Positions 7,768 to 17,137 are shown, numbered from the stretch's first letter. The stretch is 64,000 nucleotides of DNA from Nocardia takedensis NBRC 100417 (GCF_000308695.1 NZ_BAGG01000266.1:159347-223346); one strand, 5' to 3'. Notes: a model not told the origin generated them from the sequence alone. Translations and numbers: made by a program.

Positions 7768-7987
7768 GTGAAGGGTCAACCGCCGTACCCCGACGATACG
7801 ACGGCGAGTTCCCTCACCGAGCAGCCATCAACACAGTGGCGCACCCGAGGAGCGGTATACCCCGCCTACGCGACTCGACACCGTTCGAGCGCGACTTTCT
7901 TCTCTCACCCCGGCCGCTCGACGGGTCGGTTTGGTCCGTACGCGGAGTGGAACACCGCCCCTACCGGTGGCGAGAGGAGCAGGGCAG

Positions 7988-8476
7988 ATGGCGCGGTGGC
8001 ACGGGGGCGGCGCGAGTCGGTGGCGGTGGATGGCCGGCCGGATCGCGATGGCGGCGGCGGCGATCGGGGTGCTGGTCGCGGCCGGGTGCGCGGATTCGCC
8101 CGAACAGCAGTCGGCGCGCGAGGACCGCGCGGCGGGCATCGGCTTGTTCGAGTTGCACATGCCGGAACGGGTGTGGGAGCGGACCAATTTCCGGATGGGC
8201 GGGTCCGAGGTCGACGAGCCGCAGAGCCTCACGCCCGAACCGGAGGGCATGTCGCGCATCGAGTTGACCGGCGCGCAGATGGTCGACTACCTGGGCGCGC
8301 TGGACCACAACGCGCACGGTGGCTTCGGCGCGCGCGATCCGGAACTGGCCACGACCGTCTACGACATCGTCGCGGGCGCGATCGACCGCCTCCAGGTGCC
8401 CCCACCGCCCGGTCAGCCGACCCCGCGCATCGACGTGCCCGCCTCGGTCGCGGACTCGATCGCCCCGACGGAGTGA
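7988..8476 (+). CDS. Putative lipoprotein, unknown function
   Basis: A 162-residue exported lipoprotein. After a basic N-terminus a hydrophobic core (IAMAAAAIGVLVAAGC) ends in a lipobox with Cys about residue 36, so it would be lipid-anchored outside the membrane. The mature part is hydrophilic, with no recognised domain; the segment GAQMVDYLGALDHNAHGG suggests a helical region. The ATG at 7988 has GAGAGGAGC upstream. It is followed by the paoABC-like operon after a 48-bp gap and could be co-transcribed, but a link in function is not shown. Confidence 0.75.
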   Translation: MARWHGGGASRWRWMAGRIAMAAAAIGVLVAAGCADSPEQQSAREDRAAGIGLFELHMPERVWERTNFRMGGSEVDEPQSLTPEPEGMSRIELTGAQMVDYLGALDHNAHGGFGARDPELATTVYDIVAGAIDRLQVPPPPGQPTPRIDVPASVADSIAPTE

Positions 8477-8524
8477 GAGCCGGGCGGCTTGGTTCGTTCC
8501 TTGGACGGCGGGTAGGCGCGAACC

Positions 8525-9040
8525 ATGCACGCTTCCGATGCCCGCAGCGAGATCGCCCTCGAGGTCGATGGTGAGCGGCGGTCGCTGACCGTCGACCATC
8601 GCACCACCCTGCTCGACGCGCTGCGCGAGAACCTCGGGGTGACCTCGCCGAAGAAGGGCTGTGACCACGGCCAGTGCGGGTCGTGCACGGTGTTGCTCGA
8701 CGGTCGACGGGTCACCACCTGCCTGAGTTTCGCGGTGGCGAACGACGGCGCGCGGATCATCACGGCCGCCGGTCTGGCGCGGGACGGTCTGCACCCGGTG
8801 CAACAGGCGTTTCTCGATCAGGACGGCTTCCAGTGCGGATACTGCACGCCGGGGCAGGTGTGCTCGGCGGTCGGGATGCTCGAGGAGGTCGCGACCGGTC
8901 AGCCCAGTCACGTCACGACCGATCTGGAGTCCGATCCCGCGCTCACCGACGACGAGATCAGGGAGCGGATGAGCGGCAACCTGTGCCGGTGCGCCGCCTA
9001 CCCGAACATCCTGGCCGCGATCCGGCAGGCCGCCTCGTGA
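8525..9040 (+). CDS. paoA: 2Fe-2S subunit of a PaoABC-type molybdenum aldehyde oxidoreductase
   Basis: A 171-residue small subunit of the xanthine-oxidase family. It carries the plant-type [2Fe-2S] motif KGCDHGQCGSCTVLL (about residues 46-60) and, further on, the second cluster motif CGYCTPGQ (about 102-109) with CRC near the C-terminus. It passes electrons from the Mo site to FAD. Its stop overlaps the GTG start of the FAD-subunit gene (GTGA), and the Mo subunit follows, giving the order PaoA, PaoB, PaoC. Unlike periplasmic PaoA of Escherichia coli, no Tat signal is visible, so the enzyme is probably cytoplasmic. Confidence 0.9.
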   Translation: MHASDARSEIALEVDGERRSLTVDHRTTLLDALRENLGVTSPKKGCDHGQCGSCTVLLDGRRVTTCLSFAVANDGARIITAAGLARDGLHPVQQAFLDQDGFQCGYCTPGQVCSAVGMLEEVATGQPSHVTTDLESDPALTDDEIRERMSGNLCRCAAYPNILAAIRQAAS

Positions 9041-10035
9041 TCCCGTTCGAGTACCGGCGGCCCGCGAGCGCGGCCGAGGCCGTCGACCTGGTGTCGGCGC
9101 GGCCGGGTGCGGCCTTCCTGGCGGGCGGCACCAACCTGGTGGATCACATGAAGCTCGGCGTGCGCGGACCGGACCTGCTGGTCGACGTGCGCGGGCTGCC
9201 GCTGGACGGCGTCGAGGAGACCGCGGACGGCGGTCTGCGGATCGGCGCGACGGTGCGCAACAGCGATCTGGCCGCGCATCCGCTGGTCCGGCGTCGGTAT
9301 CCGGTCCTGTCGCGCGCGTTGCTCGCGGGCGCTTCCGGTCAGTTGCGCAATCTCGCCACGACGGCGGGAAACCTGTTGCAGCGCACCCGGTGCCCGTATT
9401 TCCAGGATGTGAGCACGCCGTGCAACAAGCGCGAGCCCGGCAGCGGCTGTTCGGCGGTCGACGGGTATGTCCGCTACCACGCCATCCTCGGGTCCTCGCC
9501 GCTGTGCGTGGCGGTGCATCCCTCCGATATGGCGGTCGCGTTGACGATGCTCGACGCGACGGTCGTGGTCCGGGACGTCGAGGGGGAGCGGCGCATCCCG
9601 CTGACCGGTTTCCACCGTTTACCCGGCGACCACCCCGAGGCCGACACGGTGCTGACCCACGGCCAGTTGATCACTGCGGTCGAACTACCGCCGCGCCCGG
9701 AGGCGGCGCGCCAGGACTACCGCAAGGTGCGCGACCGCGCCTCCTACGCCTTCGCCCTGGTCTCGGTCGCCGCCGAAGTGGTGCTCGCCGAGAACGATTC
9801 GGTGATCGAGTCCGCGCGGATCGCGCTCGGCGGGGTCGCCCACAAGCCGTGGCGGGCCCGACAGGCCGAGACGCGATTGCGTGGCGCGCCCGCGACCGAG
9901 GAGCAGTTCCGGGCCGCCTCCCGCGCCGAACTGGCGGACGCCCGCCCGCTGCGCGGCAACGAATTCAAGGTCACCCTCGCCGAACGCACCCTGGTCGCCA
10001 CGCTGCGTTCGCTCACCGGACAGGCGGTCCGATGA
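9037..10035 (+). CDS. paoB: FAD-binding subunit of a PaoABC-type aldehyde oxidoreductase, with extra 4Fe-4S motif
   Basis: A 332-residue FAD subunit with the family motif AGGTNLVDHMK near residues 26-36 and TTAGNLLQRTRCPYF near 108-122. The Cys-rich insertion beginning RCPYFQDVSTPCNKREPGSGC matches the extra [4Fe-4S] binding segment known from PaoB/YagS and 4-hydroxybenzoyl-CoA reductase-type medium subunits, and is absent from plain CoxM proteins. GTG start overlaps the previous stop, and its own stop overlaps the next ATG. Substrate (aromatic or aliphatic aldehydes) is inferred from the family. Confidence 0.9.
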   Translation: MIPFEYRRPASAAEAVDLVSARPGAAFLAGGTNLVDHMKLGVRGPDLLVDVRGLPLDGVEETADGGLRIGATVRNSDLAAHPLVRRRYPVLSRALLAGASGQLRNLATTAGNLLQRTRCPYFQDVSTPCNKREPGSGCSAVDGYVRYHAILGSSPLCVAVHPSDMAVALTMLDATVVVRDVEGERRIPLTGFHRLPGDHPEADTVLTHGQLITAVELPPRPEAARQDYRKVRDRASYAFALVSVAAEVVLAENDSVIESARIALGGVAHKPWRARQAETRLRGAPATEEQFRAASRAELADARPLRGNEFKVTLAERTLVATLRSLTGQAVR

Positions 10036-12140
10036 CCACGACACCGACCAGCGCCGTCGGCACGCCGCTGACCCGCCTCGACGGACCCGCCAAAGTCACC
10101 GGCACCGCGCCGTACGCGTTCGAGCACGCCGTGGACGAACCGATGTACCTGCACCCGGTCCAGTCGGCGGTCGCCCTGGGGCGGGTGGTCGCGATGGACG
10201 TGGCCGCCGCCGAACGGGAACCGGGGGTCACGGCGGTGCTCACCGTCTTCGACGCCCCGCGCCTGGCCGACGCCACCGACGGCGAACTGGGCATCCTCCA
10301 GGACGATCGGGTGCACTTCCGCGGTCAGTTGATCGGCGCGGTGCTCGCCGACACCCCCGAAACCGCCCGTCAGGCCGCGAGTCTGGTGCGTGTCACCTAT
10401 CACGAGGACCTCCACGACACCCATCTGCGCGTCGACCATCCGCGCCTGTACGCGCCGGAGACGGTCAACGCGTCGTTCGCGACCGACACCGACCAGGGCG
10501 ACGTGCGGACGGCGTTGCGCGAGGCGGCTGTCACCGTCGACCAGACCTACACCACGCCCTTGGAACACAACAATCCGATGGAACCGCACGCGTGCGTCGT
10601 GCGCTGGTCGGAGGACGCCGACGGCCCTCGGGTGACCCTCTACGACAGCACCCAGGGCGTGCACACCGTCCGCACCACGCTGGCTCCGCTGTTCGGGCTG
10701 GAACCGGAGCGGATCCGGGTGATCGCCCCGCACGTCGGCGGCGGCTTCGGCAGCAAGGGCGCGCCGCACGCGCACAACGTGCTGGCCTTGCTGGCCGCCC
10801 GGCGCGTCCCCGGACGCTGGGTCAAACTCGCCCTCACGCGTCAGCAGATGTTCGCCCTGGTCGGCTACCGCACCTCGACCATCCAGCGCGTCCGACTCGG
10901 CGCGGACCGCGACGGCCGGTTGACCGCGCTGTGGCACGAGGTGGTCGAACAGACCGCGACGGTCAAGGAGTACTCCGAACAGACCGCGGTCCCGTCGCGG
11001 ATCATGTACGCGACCCCGAACCGACGCACCTCCCACCGGTTGGCCGCCTTGGACGTGCCCGTGCCGTTCTGGATGCGCGCGCCGGGGGAGTGCCTCGGCA
11101 TGTTCGCGGGGGAGACGGCGATGGACGAACTCGCCGTGGCCTGCGGGATCGACCCGATCGAGGTGCGCGTGCGCAACGAGCCCGCGACCGACCCGGAGAC
11201 CGGGAATCCGTGGTCGGGTCGGCGTCTGGTGGACTGCCTGCGGACGGGCGCCGAGCGTTTCGGCTGGGCCGGACGCGATCCCACGCCAGGCGCGCGAGTG
11301 TCCGGCGCGTGGTCGATCGGCACCGGCGTCGCGTCCGCCACCTATCCCGCGATGCGGATGACCGGCAACAGTGCGCGCGTCGAATTCGACGCGGACGGAA
11401 GGTATTCGGTGCGGATCGCGGCCGCCGACATCGGGACCGGCACCTGGACGGCGCTGACCCAGATCGCCGCCGACGCCCTCGGCTGCCCCGTCGAGGCCGT
11501 GGACCTGCGGATCGGCGACACCGATCTGCCGGCCGCGACCGTCGCGGGCGGGTCCTCCGGGATCAGTTCCTGGGGCACCGCGATCGTCACCGCCGCCGAC
11601 GGGTTCCGGGAGAAGTACGGCGACACACCGTCACCCGGCGACCACCACACGGGGGAGACCCCCGACAACGAGGCCGCCGAACGGTACGCCCTGCACTCCT
11701 TCGGCGCGCATTTCGCGGAGGTGCGCGTGGACCGCGACACCGGGGAGCTCCGCGTCCCCCGGATGCTCGGGGTCTTCTCGATCGGCCGGGCCATCAATCC
11801 CGCGACACTGCGCTCCCAGCTCATCGGCGGGATGACGATGGGCCTGTCGATGGCCCTGCACGAGGAGAGTGTGCGCGACAACCGATTCGGTCACGTCGTC
11901 ACCCAGGACTTCGCCTCCTACCACATCAGCGCGCACGCCGACGTCGGTGCGATCGAGGCGGTGTGGCTCGACGAATCCGACGAGCACGCCAACCCGATGG
12001 GCGCGCGGGGCGCGGGCGAGATCGGCATCGTCGGCGCGGCGGCGGCGATCGCCAACGCCGTGTACCACGCCACCGGGGTCCGGGTCAGGGACCTGCCCGT
12101 CACCTGCGAGGATCTGCTGCCCGCCGCCGACCTTGGTTGA
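10032..12140 (+). CDS. paoC: Molybdopterin-binding subunit of a PaoABC-type aldehyde oxidoreductase
   Basis: A 702-residue catalytic subunit of the xanthine dehydrogenase/aldehyde oxidase family. The N-terminal a/b hammerhead (RLDGPAKVTGTAPYA) leads into Mo-cofactor segments: GGGFGSKG (about 239-246), the segment with RAPGE (about 347-351) and the C-terminal MGARGAGEIG whose Glu is the catalytic base. Shorter than typical XdhB, it matches YagR/PaoC. ATG overlaps the upstream stop. No XdhC/PaoD-type cofactor-insertion chaperone follows within the window, so one must be encoded elsewhere. Confidence 0.9.
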   Translation: MTTTPTSAVGTPLTRLDGPAKVTGTAPYAFEHAVDEPMYLHPVQSAVALGRVVAMDVAAAEREPGVTAVLTVFDAPRLADATDGELGILQDDRVHFRGQLIGAVLADTPETARQAASLVRVTYHEDLHDTHLRVDHPRLYAPETVNASFATDTDQGDVRTALREAAVTVDQTYTTPLEHNNPMEPHACVVRWSEDADGPRVTLYDSTQGVHTVRTTLAPLFGLEPERIRVIAPHVGGGFGSKGAPHAHNVLALLAARRVPGRWVKLALTRQQMFALVGYRTSTIQRVRLGADRDGRLTALWHEVVEQTATVKEYSEQTAVPSRIMYATPNRRTSHRLAALDVPVPFWMRAPGECLGMFAGETAMDELAVACGIDPIEVRVRNEPATDPETGNPWSGRRLVDCLRTGAERFGWAGRDPTPGARVSGAWSIGTGVASATYPAMRMTGNSARVEFDADGRYSVRIAAADIGTGTWTALTQIAADALGCPVEAVDLRIGDTDLPAATVAGGSSGISSWGTAIVTAADGFREKYGDTPSPGDHHTGETPDNEAAERYALHSFGAHFAEVRVDRDTGELRVPRMLGVFSIGRAINPATLRSQLIGGMTMGLSMALHEESVRDNRFGHVVTQDFASYHISAHADVGAIEAVWLDESDEHANPMGARGAGEIGIVGAAAAIANAVYHATGVRVRDLPVTCEDLLPAADLG

Positions 12141-12192
12141 CCCGCTCCGTGGCGGGTAGGCAACCCTGCGTAGCCGAGTGTGAGGAGTGGAG

Positions 12193-12381
12193 ATGGTGCG
12201 GTCGAATCCCGAGAAGGATCGCGAGGAGTGGACCACCGGCGACGAGCCGTCGACCGGACCGCAGGACTCGTATCTGCACACGCTCGCCAACGAGGCGGGC
12301 GAAGCGGTGCCGGACGGGCTGACCAAAGCCGAGGCGTCCGCATTGATCGATGAACTCCAACGACGCACCGGGCGCGGCTGA
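12193..12381 (+). CDS. Small DUF3072-like protein
   Basis: A 62-residue hydrophilic protein resembling the DUF3072 family of actinobacteria: the segment SYLHTLANEAGEAVP followed by LTKAEASALIDELQRRTGRG is characteristic. No catalytic or membrane feature. The ATG at 12193 is supported by GAGGAG; a GTG at 12187 overlaps that site and is rejected. It ends just before a very strong hairpin. The biological role of the family is not known to me. Confidence 0.7.
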   Translation: MVRSNPEKDREEWTTGDEPSTGPQDSYLHTLANEAGEAVPDGLTKAEASALIDELQRRTGRG

Positions 12382-12391
12382 GTCGAACGCC

Positions 12392-12442
12392 GAACGGCCG
12401 TCGGTTTCCCGCAGGCATCGCGCGGGAAACCGACGGCCGTTC
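12392..12442. terminator. Bidirectional hairpin terminator, 21-bp perfect stem
   Basis: The arm 12392-12412 (GAACGGCCGTCGGTTTCCCG plus one base) is an exact inverted copy of 12422-12442 with a 9-nt loop. Outer GAGTCG/CGACTC arms extend it imperfectly. It lies between the ends of two convergent small genes. Confidence 0.85.
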
Positions 12443-12446
12443 CGAC

Positions 12447-12611
12447 TCAGTTCGGGGTGTCGCCCTCGTAGTCCATCTCCGCTGCCTGGTCTTCGGTGGT
12501 GGGACCGGTGGGCGTCTCCGAGTCCGGGAGACGCTCGACGTCCTTGTCGGTGTCGACGGTCTCCGTGCGGTCAATGGTCGGGTCGTCGGGGGATTCGCTG
12601 GGTCGGTTCAT
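12447..12611 (-). CDS. Small acidic hypothetical protein
   Basis: A frame of 54 codons beginning MNRPSESPDDPTIDRTE, very rich in Asp, Glu, Thr and Pro and ending EMDYEGDTPN. Composition suggests a disordered small protein. No clear ribosome binding site; a longer in-frame start at 12647 is possible. It ends directly against the bidirectional terminator, which supports it as a transcribed unit. No family recognised. Confidence 0.45.
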   Translation of the reverse strand: MNRPSESPDDPTIDRTETVDTDKDVERLPDSETPTGPTTEDQAAEMDYEGDTPN

Positions 12612-12637
12612 GGGGTGAGCATTCCCCCTGGACGCGG

Positions 12638-12847
12638 ATGAAACCACAGGTCGCGCGGTCCGGCGGGGCCCGCTTCGTCGGCCCCACCGACCTGGCGGCC
12701 ACGATCAGCGCTCTGCGTCCGGTCGAGAGTCGGTTCTTCGAGTTGGTGGAACGGCTCGCGGAGGTCGAAGAGGACGCCGAGGACGAGCGGTTCGAGACCG
12801 ACGTCCCGCGCGATCCGGCGTTCATCGATCCCGCCGTGCCGGCGTGA
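12638..12847 (+). CDS. Small hypothetical protein
   Basis: A possible 69-residue protein (MKPQVARSGGARFVGPTDLA, then VESRFFELVERLAEVEEDAEDERF) with an amphipathic acidic helix in its second half. The ATG at 12638 is a guess: the frame stays open further upstream but that part overlaps a terminator and is Arg/Ser-rich. No family recognised and the ribosome binding site is weak. Confidence 0.4.
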   Translation: MKPQVARSGGARFVGPTDLAATISALRPVESRFFELVERLAEVEEDAEDERFETDVPRDPAFIDPAVPA

Positions 12848-12953
12848 GTGTCGAAACCCGCCTGAGCCGGCGACCCGCTCGCGATCCGCTCGGATCGACC
12901 TGTGTCGGTCCCGCCCGAACGGGAACACCGGGCGTGTGACGAGAGGAGATAAC

Positions 12954-13304
12954 ATGCGCACCAGCGCTTTCGCCATCATCGCGGTGTCCTCGCTGGGATT
13001 GCTGTCCGGATGCGCCTCCGGTTCGGCTTCCCATCCCGCGGCGGCCTCGGAGGTCTCGACCAGCAAGTCCGACAACGCCTCCCATGTGATTCCCGACGTC
13101 CTCGGCGACCGCCCCGCCGTCGCCCGCGAACGCGTCGAGGCCGCGGGCTTCCGGGTGGATGTCATCGGCGGCACGGGGCGCGGTCCCGGCGGCGGGCAGT
13201 GCGTCGTCGGCGAGCAGATCCCCGACGGCGGTCAGCAGGCGCCCGCCGATTCGCTGGTCACGCTGCGCACCCACGAAGTGGGGCCGACGACGCTCGCGTG
13301 CTGA
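12954..13304 (+). CDS. PASTA-like small lipoprotein
   Basis: A 116-residue exported lipoprotein. The signal ends in a lipobox (SLGLLSGCA, Cys about residue 20). The mature part contains one PASTA-like repeat: IPDVLGDRPAVARERVEAAG, then QIPDGGQQAPADSLVTLRT. PASTA domains bind peptidoglycan fragments or mediate protein contacts at the wall, usually on PknB-type kinases or penicillin-binding proteins; a single-domain lipoprotein form is common in Nocardiaceae. ATG has GAGAGGAGA upstream. No linked kinase. Confidence 0.75.
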   Translation: MRTSAFAIIAVSSLGLLSGCASGSASHPAAASEVSTSKSDNASHVIPDVLGDRPAVARERVEAAGFRVDVIGGTGRGPGGGQCVVGEQIPDGGQQAPADSLVTLRTHEVGPTTLAC

Positions 13305-13348
13305 GCGGCGGCGGATAGGGTTGGCAGGGGGGTCGGCTAGGAGGCGGC

Positions 13349-14575
13349 ATGCGGTCGGCGGTGCGACGGTTCGGCGGAGCGGTCCGGTGTCCGCGCGTGC
13401 TCGCGGCCGTCGCCGCGGTGCTCGCCCTGCTCGTGGCGACGGGGTGTGCGGAGTCCGGGCGGGAGTCCGCCGTCCCGCGCGGCGAAGTCGTCTCGGTGGA
13501 GCCGCTGAAGTCGCTGTCGCAACCCGAGACCGCGGCCTACCTGGGCCGGTGGTCGATCGAGACGCCGGTGCGCAACGGTGTCGAGGCGTACCGGGTCGTC
13601 TACCGGACCGTGGACCCGCACGGTGACCCGATCACCGCCAGCGGACTGGTGGCGCTGCCCACGACCGAGCAGCACCGGTTGCGCGTGGTCAGCTACGCGC
13701 ACGGCACCATCGTGCGTCGCGACGAAGCCCCGTCCGCCGACAGCGAGACCGACCGCGTCCGCACCCTCATGTTCGCCGCGGCAGGTCACGCCGCGGTCGC
13801 CCCCGACTACCTCGGCCTCGGCTCGGGCCCGGGCCGCCACCCGTACCTGCACGCGGGCGCCGAGGCGAGCGCGTCGCTGGATCTGCTGCGCGCGGCACGC
13901 GCCGTCGCCGCGGACAAGGGCCGCGAACTCGCCCCCGAGGTATTGGTCACCGGGTACTCCCAGGGCGGTCACGCCGCCGCCGCGCTGGCCCGGGCACTGC
14001 ACGATCGCCCCGGCGATTTCACCCTCGGCGCGTTGTCGGCGATCAGCGGGCCGTACGCGCCGCGCGCAGTGCAGAATCCCGCGTCGTTCGACGGCCGGGT
14101 CACCCCGCGCAACGCGGTGGTCTTCCTGACCTACTGGATCACCGCGATGAACACGATCTTCCACCTCTACGACGATCCGGCCGAGGCGTTCCGCGAACCA
14201 TACGCCGCCCGCGTCGGCGACCTGTTCGACGGCGACCACGACCTGCTGTCGATCAGCGGCTCGCTGCCTGCCGCCCCGGCGGATCTGCTCACCCCCGAAT
14301 TCCGGGCCTGGGCCGACGACCCGACCGGTGCGGCGCTGCGCGCCCTCGACGCGAGCGAGGGCGTCTGCGACTGGACCGCCGATGTTCCCGTGCGACTGTC
14401 GGTGTCGAGCGCCGACCGCAGCGTGCCGCCGGAGAACGCCGACCACTGCCTGCGCACGCTGCGCGGCGACCGGGTCGAACGCGTCGATCTCGGCCCCATC
14501 GACCACGGGGCCACCGCGCGGGTGGGACTGGCCCTGACCCTGGAGTGGTTCGATCAGCTCACCGCCGCGCACTGA
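13349..14575 (+). CDS. Secreted/lipoprotein alpha/beta-hydrolase lipase
   Basis: A 408-residue exported lipase of the actinobacterial secretory lipase type. The N-terminal signal (VLAAVAAVLALLVATGC) ends with a lipobox Cys at about residue 33. The nucleophile elbow GYSQGG is at about 208-213; VSYAHGT (about 112-118) fits the oxyanion region. The C-terminal part holds candidate Asp (SADRSVPPE) and His (PIDHGAT) to complete the triad. ATG is preceded by TAGGAGG. Expected activity: hydrolysis of acylglycerols or esters outside the membrane; substrate not known. Confidence 0.82.
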   Translation: MRSAVRRFGGAVRCPRVLAAVAAVLALLVATGCAESGRESAVPRGEVVSVEPLKSLSQPETAAYLGRWSIETPVRNGVEAYRVVYRTVDPHGDPITASGLVALPTTEQHRLRVVSYAHGTIVRRDEAPSADSETDRVRTLMFAAAGHAAVAPDYLGLGSGPGRHPYLHAGAEASASLDLLRAARAVAADKGRELAPEVLVTGYSQGGHAAAALARALHDRPGDFTLGALSAISGPYAPRAVQNPASFDGRVTPRNAVVFLTYWITAMNTIFHLYDDPAEAFREPYAARVGDLFDGDHDLLSISGSLPAAPADLLTPEFRAWADDPTGAALRALDASEGVCDWTADVPVRLSVSSADRSVPPENADHCLRTLRGDRVERVDLGPIDHGATARVGLALTLEWFDQLTAAH

Positions 14576-14819
14576 ACCGGATTCGTCGTCCCGGTGAGGT
14601 CGGCGCTGTTCTGTCGTTTCGACCGAAGACCGCAACGCCGCGCACGCGGCGACGATGGCATGGAACCCCGATCCGGTCGGTCACGGAGGTGACCTGGTGA
14701 GCGGGTGCGACTTCGCGCGCACCGACTCGACATCCTGCGGCATCCCCACGGCGCCTGCCGAGACGGCAGTTCTACCGGCAGCGATTTCGATGTCGGGCGA
14801 TGTGACGACGAAATGCTCT

Positions 14820-14842
14820 GCGTACCAGTGATTCTGGTACGC
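14820..14842 (-). terminator. Hairpin downstream of corA
   Basis: GCGTACCAG-TGATT-CTGGTACGC is a perfect 9-bp inverted repeat, 16 bp beyond the corA stop on the minus strand. Its position fits a terminator; the remaining gap from 14576 shows nothing else. Confidence 0.6.
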
Positions 14843-14858
14843 TAGCGAGCCGCGCGGA

Positions 14859-15881
14859 TCACAGCCAGTGGTTGCGGCGGAAGACGACGACCAGGGACGT
14901 GCACAGCACGGCGATCAGGCCCAGCACCAGCGGGTAACCCCACGGCTGGTCCAATTCGGGCATGTGCTCGAAATTCATGCCGTAGATGCCGGCGAAGACC
15001 GTCGGAACCGCGGCGACGGCCGCCAGCGAGGAGATCTTGCGCATATCGGTGTTCTGCTGCACGCCGATCTGCGCCAGCGCGGCGTTGATCAGCGAGTTGA
15101 GCGATTCGCCCGCGTCGTGGATGCGGTCGGCGGCCTGCACGTGGTGATCGGCGACGTCGCGCAGATAGCGCCGGACCTCCTTGGGGAACGGTGTCTCCGG
15201 TTTGCCGAGGGCGATCAGCGCGGGCGCGAGCGGACCCACCGTGCGCCGCAACTCCACCACATCGCGTTTGAGCTGGTACAGGCAAGTGATCGGGACGTCG
15301 CAGCCGGGCGTGAACACGTCCTCCTCCATCGCGTCCACATCGCGTTCCACCGCGGCGGTGACCTCGAGGTAGGTGTCGACCACGCGGTCGGCGATCGCGT
15401 GCAGGGCCGCGCCCGGCCCCAGTCGGAGCCTGTCGGCGTCGGCGGCCGGCGCGCGCCGCAGGCCCGACTGGTCGCCCCGCCCCACGGCGACGACGAATTC
15501 CGGCGCGGTGAAGACCAGGAGTTCGCCCGTCTGCGCGATCGCCCCGGACTCGTGCGCGGCCTCCGCCCGGTAGGCGACGGTGCGCAGCACCAGGAACAAG
15601 GTGTCGTCGTAGCGTTCCAGCTTCGGCCGCTGACCGGCCTCGACGACGTCCTCCACCGCGAGCGGGTGCAGACCGAACGCCGTCGCCAGTTCGGCCATGT
15701 CCTCGGCGTCCGGATCGTGCAACCACACCCACACGAACCCCTCGCCCCGTCGGCGCACCTCCGCGAGCGCGTCGGCGGGCGTGAACCGGTCCGGTAACGC
15801 CCGCCCGCCCACGAAGACCGCGCAATCCGGCAGCGCGGCCTTCGCGAAGGTCTCGGCGGGCCGCTCAGTCGTAACCGTCAT
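14859..15881 (-). CDS. corA: CorA-family magnesium/divalent cation transporter
   Basis: A 340-residue CorA protein. A long cytoplasmic N-terminal domain is followed by two C-terminal membrane segments, the first ending in the signature YGMNFEHMPE (about residues 305-314), where GMN forms the ion entrance loop. The segment PWGYPLVLGLIAVLCTSLVV is the second membrane helix and the C-terminus is basic (FRRNHWL), as in the family. It would act as a pentameric channel for Mg2+ (or Co2+/Ni2+) uptake. Monocistronic as far as visible. Confidence 0.92.
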   Translation of the reverse strand: MTVTTERPAETFAKAALPDCAVFVGGRALPDRFTPADALAEVRRRGEGFVWVWLHDPDAEDMAELATAFGLHPLAVEDVVEAGQRPKLERYDDTLFLVLRTVAYRAEAAHESGAIAQTGELLVFTAPEFVVAVGRGDQSGLRRAPAADADRLRLGPGAALHAIADRVVDTYLEVTAAVERDVDAMEEDVFTPGCDVPITCLYQLKRDVVELRRTVGPLAPALIALGKPETPFPKEVRRYLRDVADHHVQAADRIHDAGESLNSLINAALAQIGVQQNTDMRKISSLAAVAAVPTVFAGIYGMNFEHMPELDQPWGYPLVLGLIAVLCTSLVVVFRRNHWL

Positions 15882-15928
15882 GCCACGCGGTTTTCCGGTC
15901 CGCCGCCGCCCAAACCCCTACCGCCGGT

Positions 15929-17137
15929 TCAGAGATAGCGGCGGATGGGGCGGACGGCGGCTTCGCGCAGGCGTTGCAGGGGGGAGCGGCGCTTCCAGCG
16001 GGAGCGTTCGATCCGGACGCTGACCTCGGCGTCGTCATCGAAGTGGGCGTCCAGGGTGGCCGTGAATTGCTCGTCGAGGACCGCGAGCATGATCTCCTCG
16101 TCGTGGTCGAGGGAGCGGCGGTTGAAGTTGGTGGAGCCGACCAGGGACGCGATGCCGTCGACGGTGATGATCTTGGCGTGCATCATCGTGGGCTGGTACT
16201 GCATGATCCGCACGCCGCAGGCCAGCAAGTCCTCGTAGTAGTGCTGTCCGGCCAACTGGCAGACCCGCTTGTCGGTGTGCGGTCCCGGCAGCAGGATCTC
16301 CACCTGCACGCCGCGACGGGCGGCGGCGCAGAGCAATTCGATGAAATAGCTGTCGGGGGAGAAGTAGGCGGTCGCCAGGCGCAGGCGCGACTCGGCGGAT
16401 TCGATCACCACGCGCAGCAGGGTCTGCATGTCCTGCCAGCCGAAACTCGCCGATCCGCGCACCACTTGGATCAGGGCGTCACCGTGCTGTTCGTGCGCGG
16501 TGAACCGGTCGCGCTGGTCGTAGAGTTCGTCGTGGCATTCGGCCCAGTTCTGCGCGAACGCGGCGGCGATGCCGTCCACCGCCGGGCCTTGGACCCGCAC
16601 GTGGGTGTCGCGCCACTCGTTCTCGTCGCGAGCGTCACCGCACCACTCCTCGGCGATCCCGACGCCGCCGGTGAACGCCGCCGTCTCGTCGGTGACCAGC
16701 ACCTTGCGGTGGCACCGATGATTCTGCTTGAGCGGCGACAGGTACAGCGGTTTGCGGAACCACGCGATCTGGACGCCCGCGTCCTCCATGTCGGACAGCA
16801 GATCCTTCTCGATGGATCGGCTGCCGAACCCGTCGAGGAGCAATCGCACCCGCAGGCCCGCGCGCGCCCGTTCGGCCAGCGCGGCGGCGAATTCGCGGGC
16901 GATGTCGCCGCGCCAGTACACGAAGGTCATCATGTCGATCGTGTGCTCGGCGGTGCGGATGGCCTCGAGCATCGCCGGGAAGATCTCGTCGCCGTTGCGC
17001 AACACCGTCAGGGCGTTGCCTTCGGTGACGGTGATCCCGATCAACCGCTCCAATCGCCTGCGCATCCGTGCGACGCGCTCGTCGGGTGCGCCGACGGTGG
17101 GCGCGTCAGCGAGGGACCGATCCTGGGTACTGGTCAC
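15929..17137 (-). CDS. Phospholipase D / cardiolipin synthase family protein
   Basis: A 402-residue enzyme with two HKD motifs: HRKVLVTD (first, about residues 136-143) and HAKIITVD (second, about 325-332), each followed by GG or GS-N as in cardiolipin synthases. It would transfer phosphatidyl groups or hydrolyse phospholipids. No N-terminal membrane helices are seen, unlike canonical Cls, matching the soluble ClsB-like class. GTG at 17137 is chosen because GGAGGAG lies 6 bp before it; in-frame starts at 17178 and 17311 would add a disordered Pro/Arg-rich tail. Confidence 0.8.
   Translation of the reverse strand: MTSTQDRSLADAPTVGAPDERVARMRRRLERLIGITVTEGNALTVLRNGDEIFPAMLEAIRTAEHTIDMMTFVYWRGDIAREFAAALAERARAGLRVRLLLDGFGSRSIEKDLLSDMEDAGVQIAWFRKPLYLSPLKQNHRCHRKVLVTDETAAFTGGVGIAEEWCGDARDENEWRDTHVRVQGPAVDGIAAAFAQNWAECHDELYDQRDRFTAHEQHGDALIQVVRGSASFGWQDMQTLLRVVIESAESRLRLATAYFSPDSYFIELLCAAARRGVQVEILLPGPHTDKRVCQLAGQHYYEDLLACGVRIMQYQPTMMHAKIITVDGIASLVGSTNFNRRSLDHDEEIMLAVLDEQFTATLDAHFDDDAEVSVRIERSRWKRRSPLQRLREAAVRPIRRYL

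Noticed and set aside
9390..10031. Long frame joined upstream of the Mo subunit
   Set aside because: It lies in the wrong frame of the FAD-subunit gene and is Arg-rich; the Mo-subunit domain begins at the ATG at 10032.
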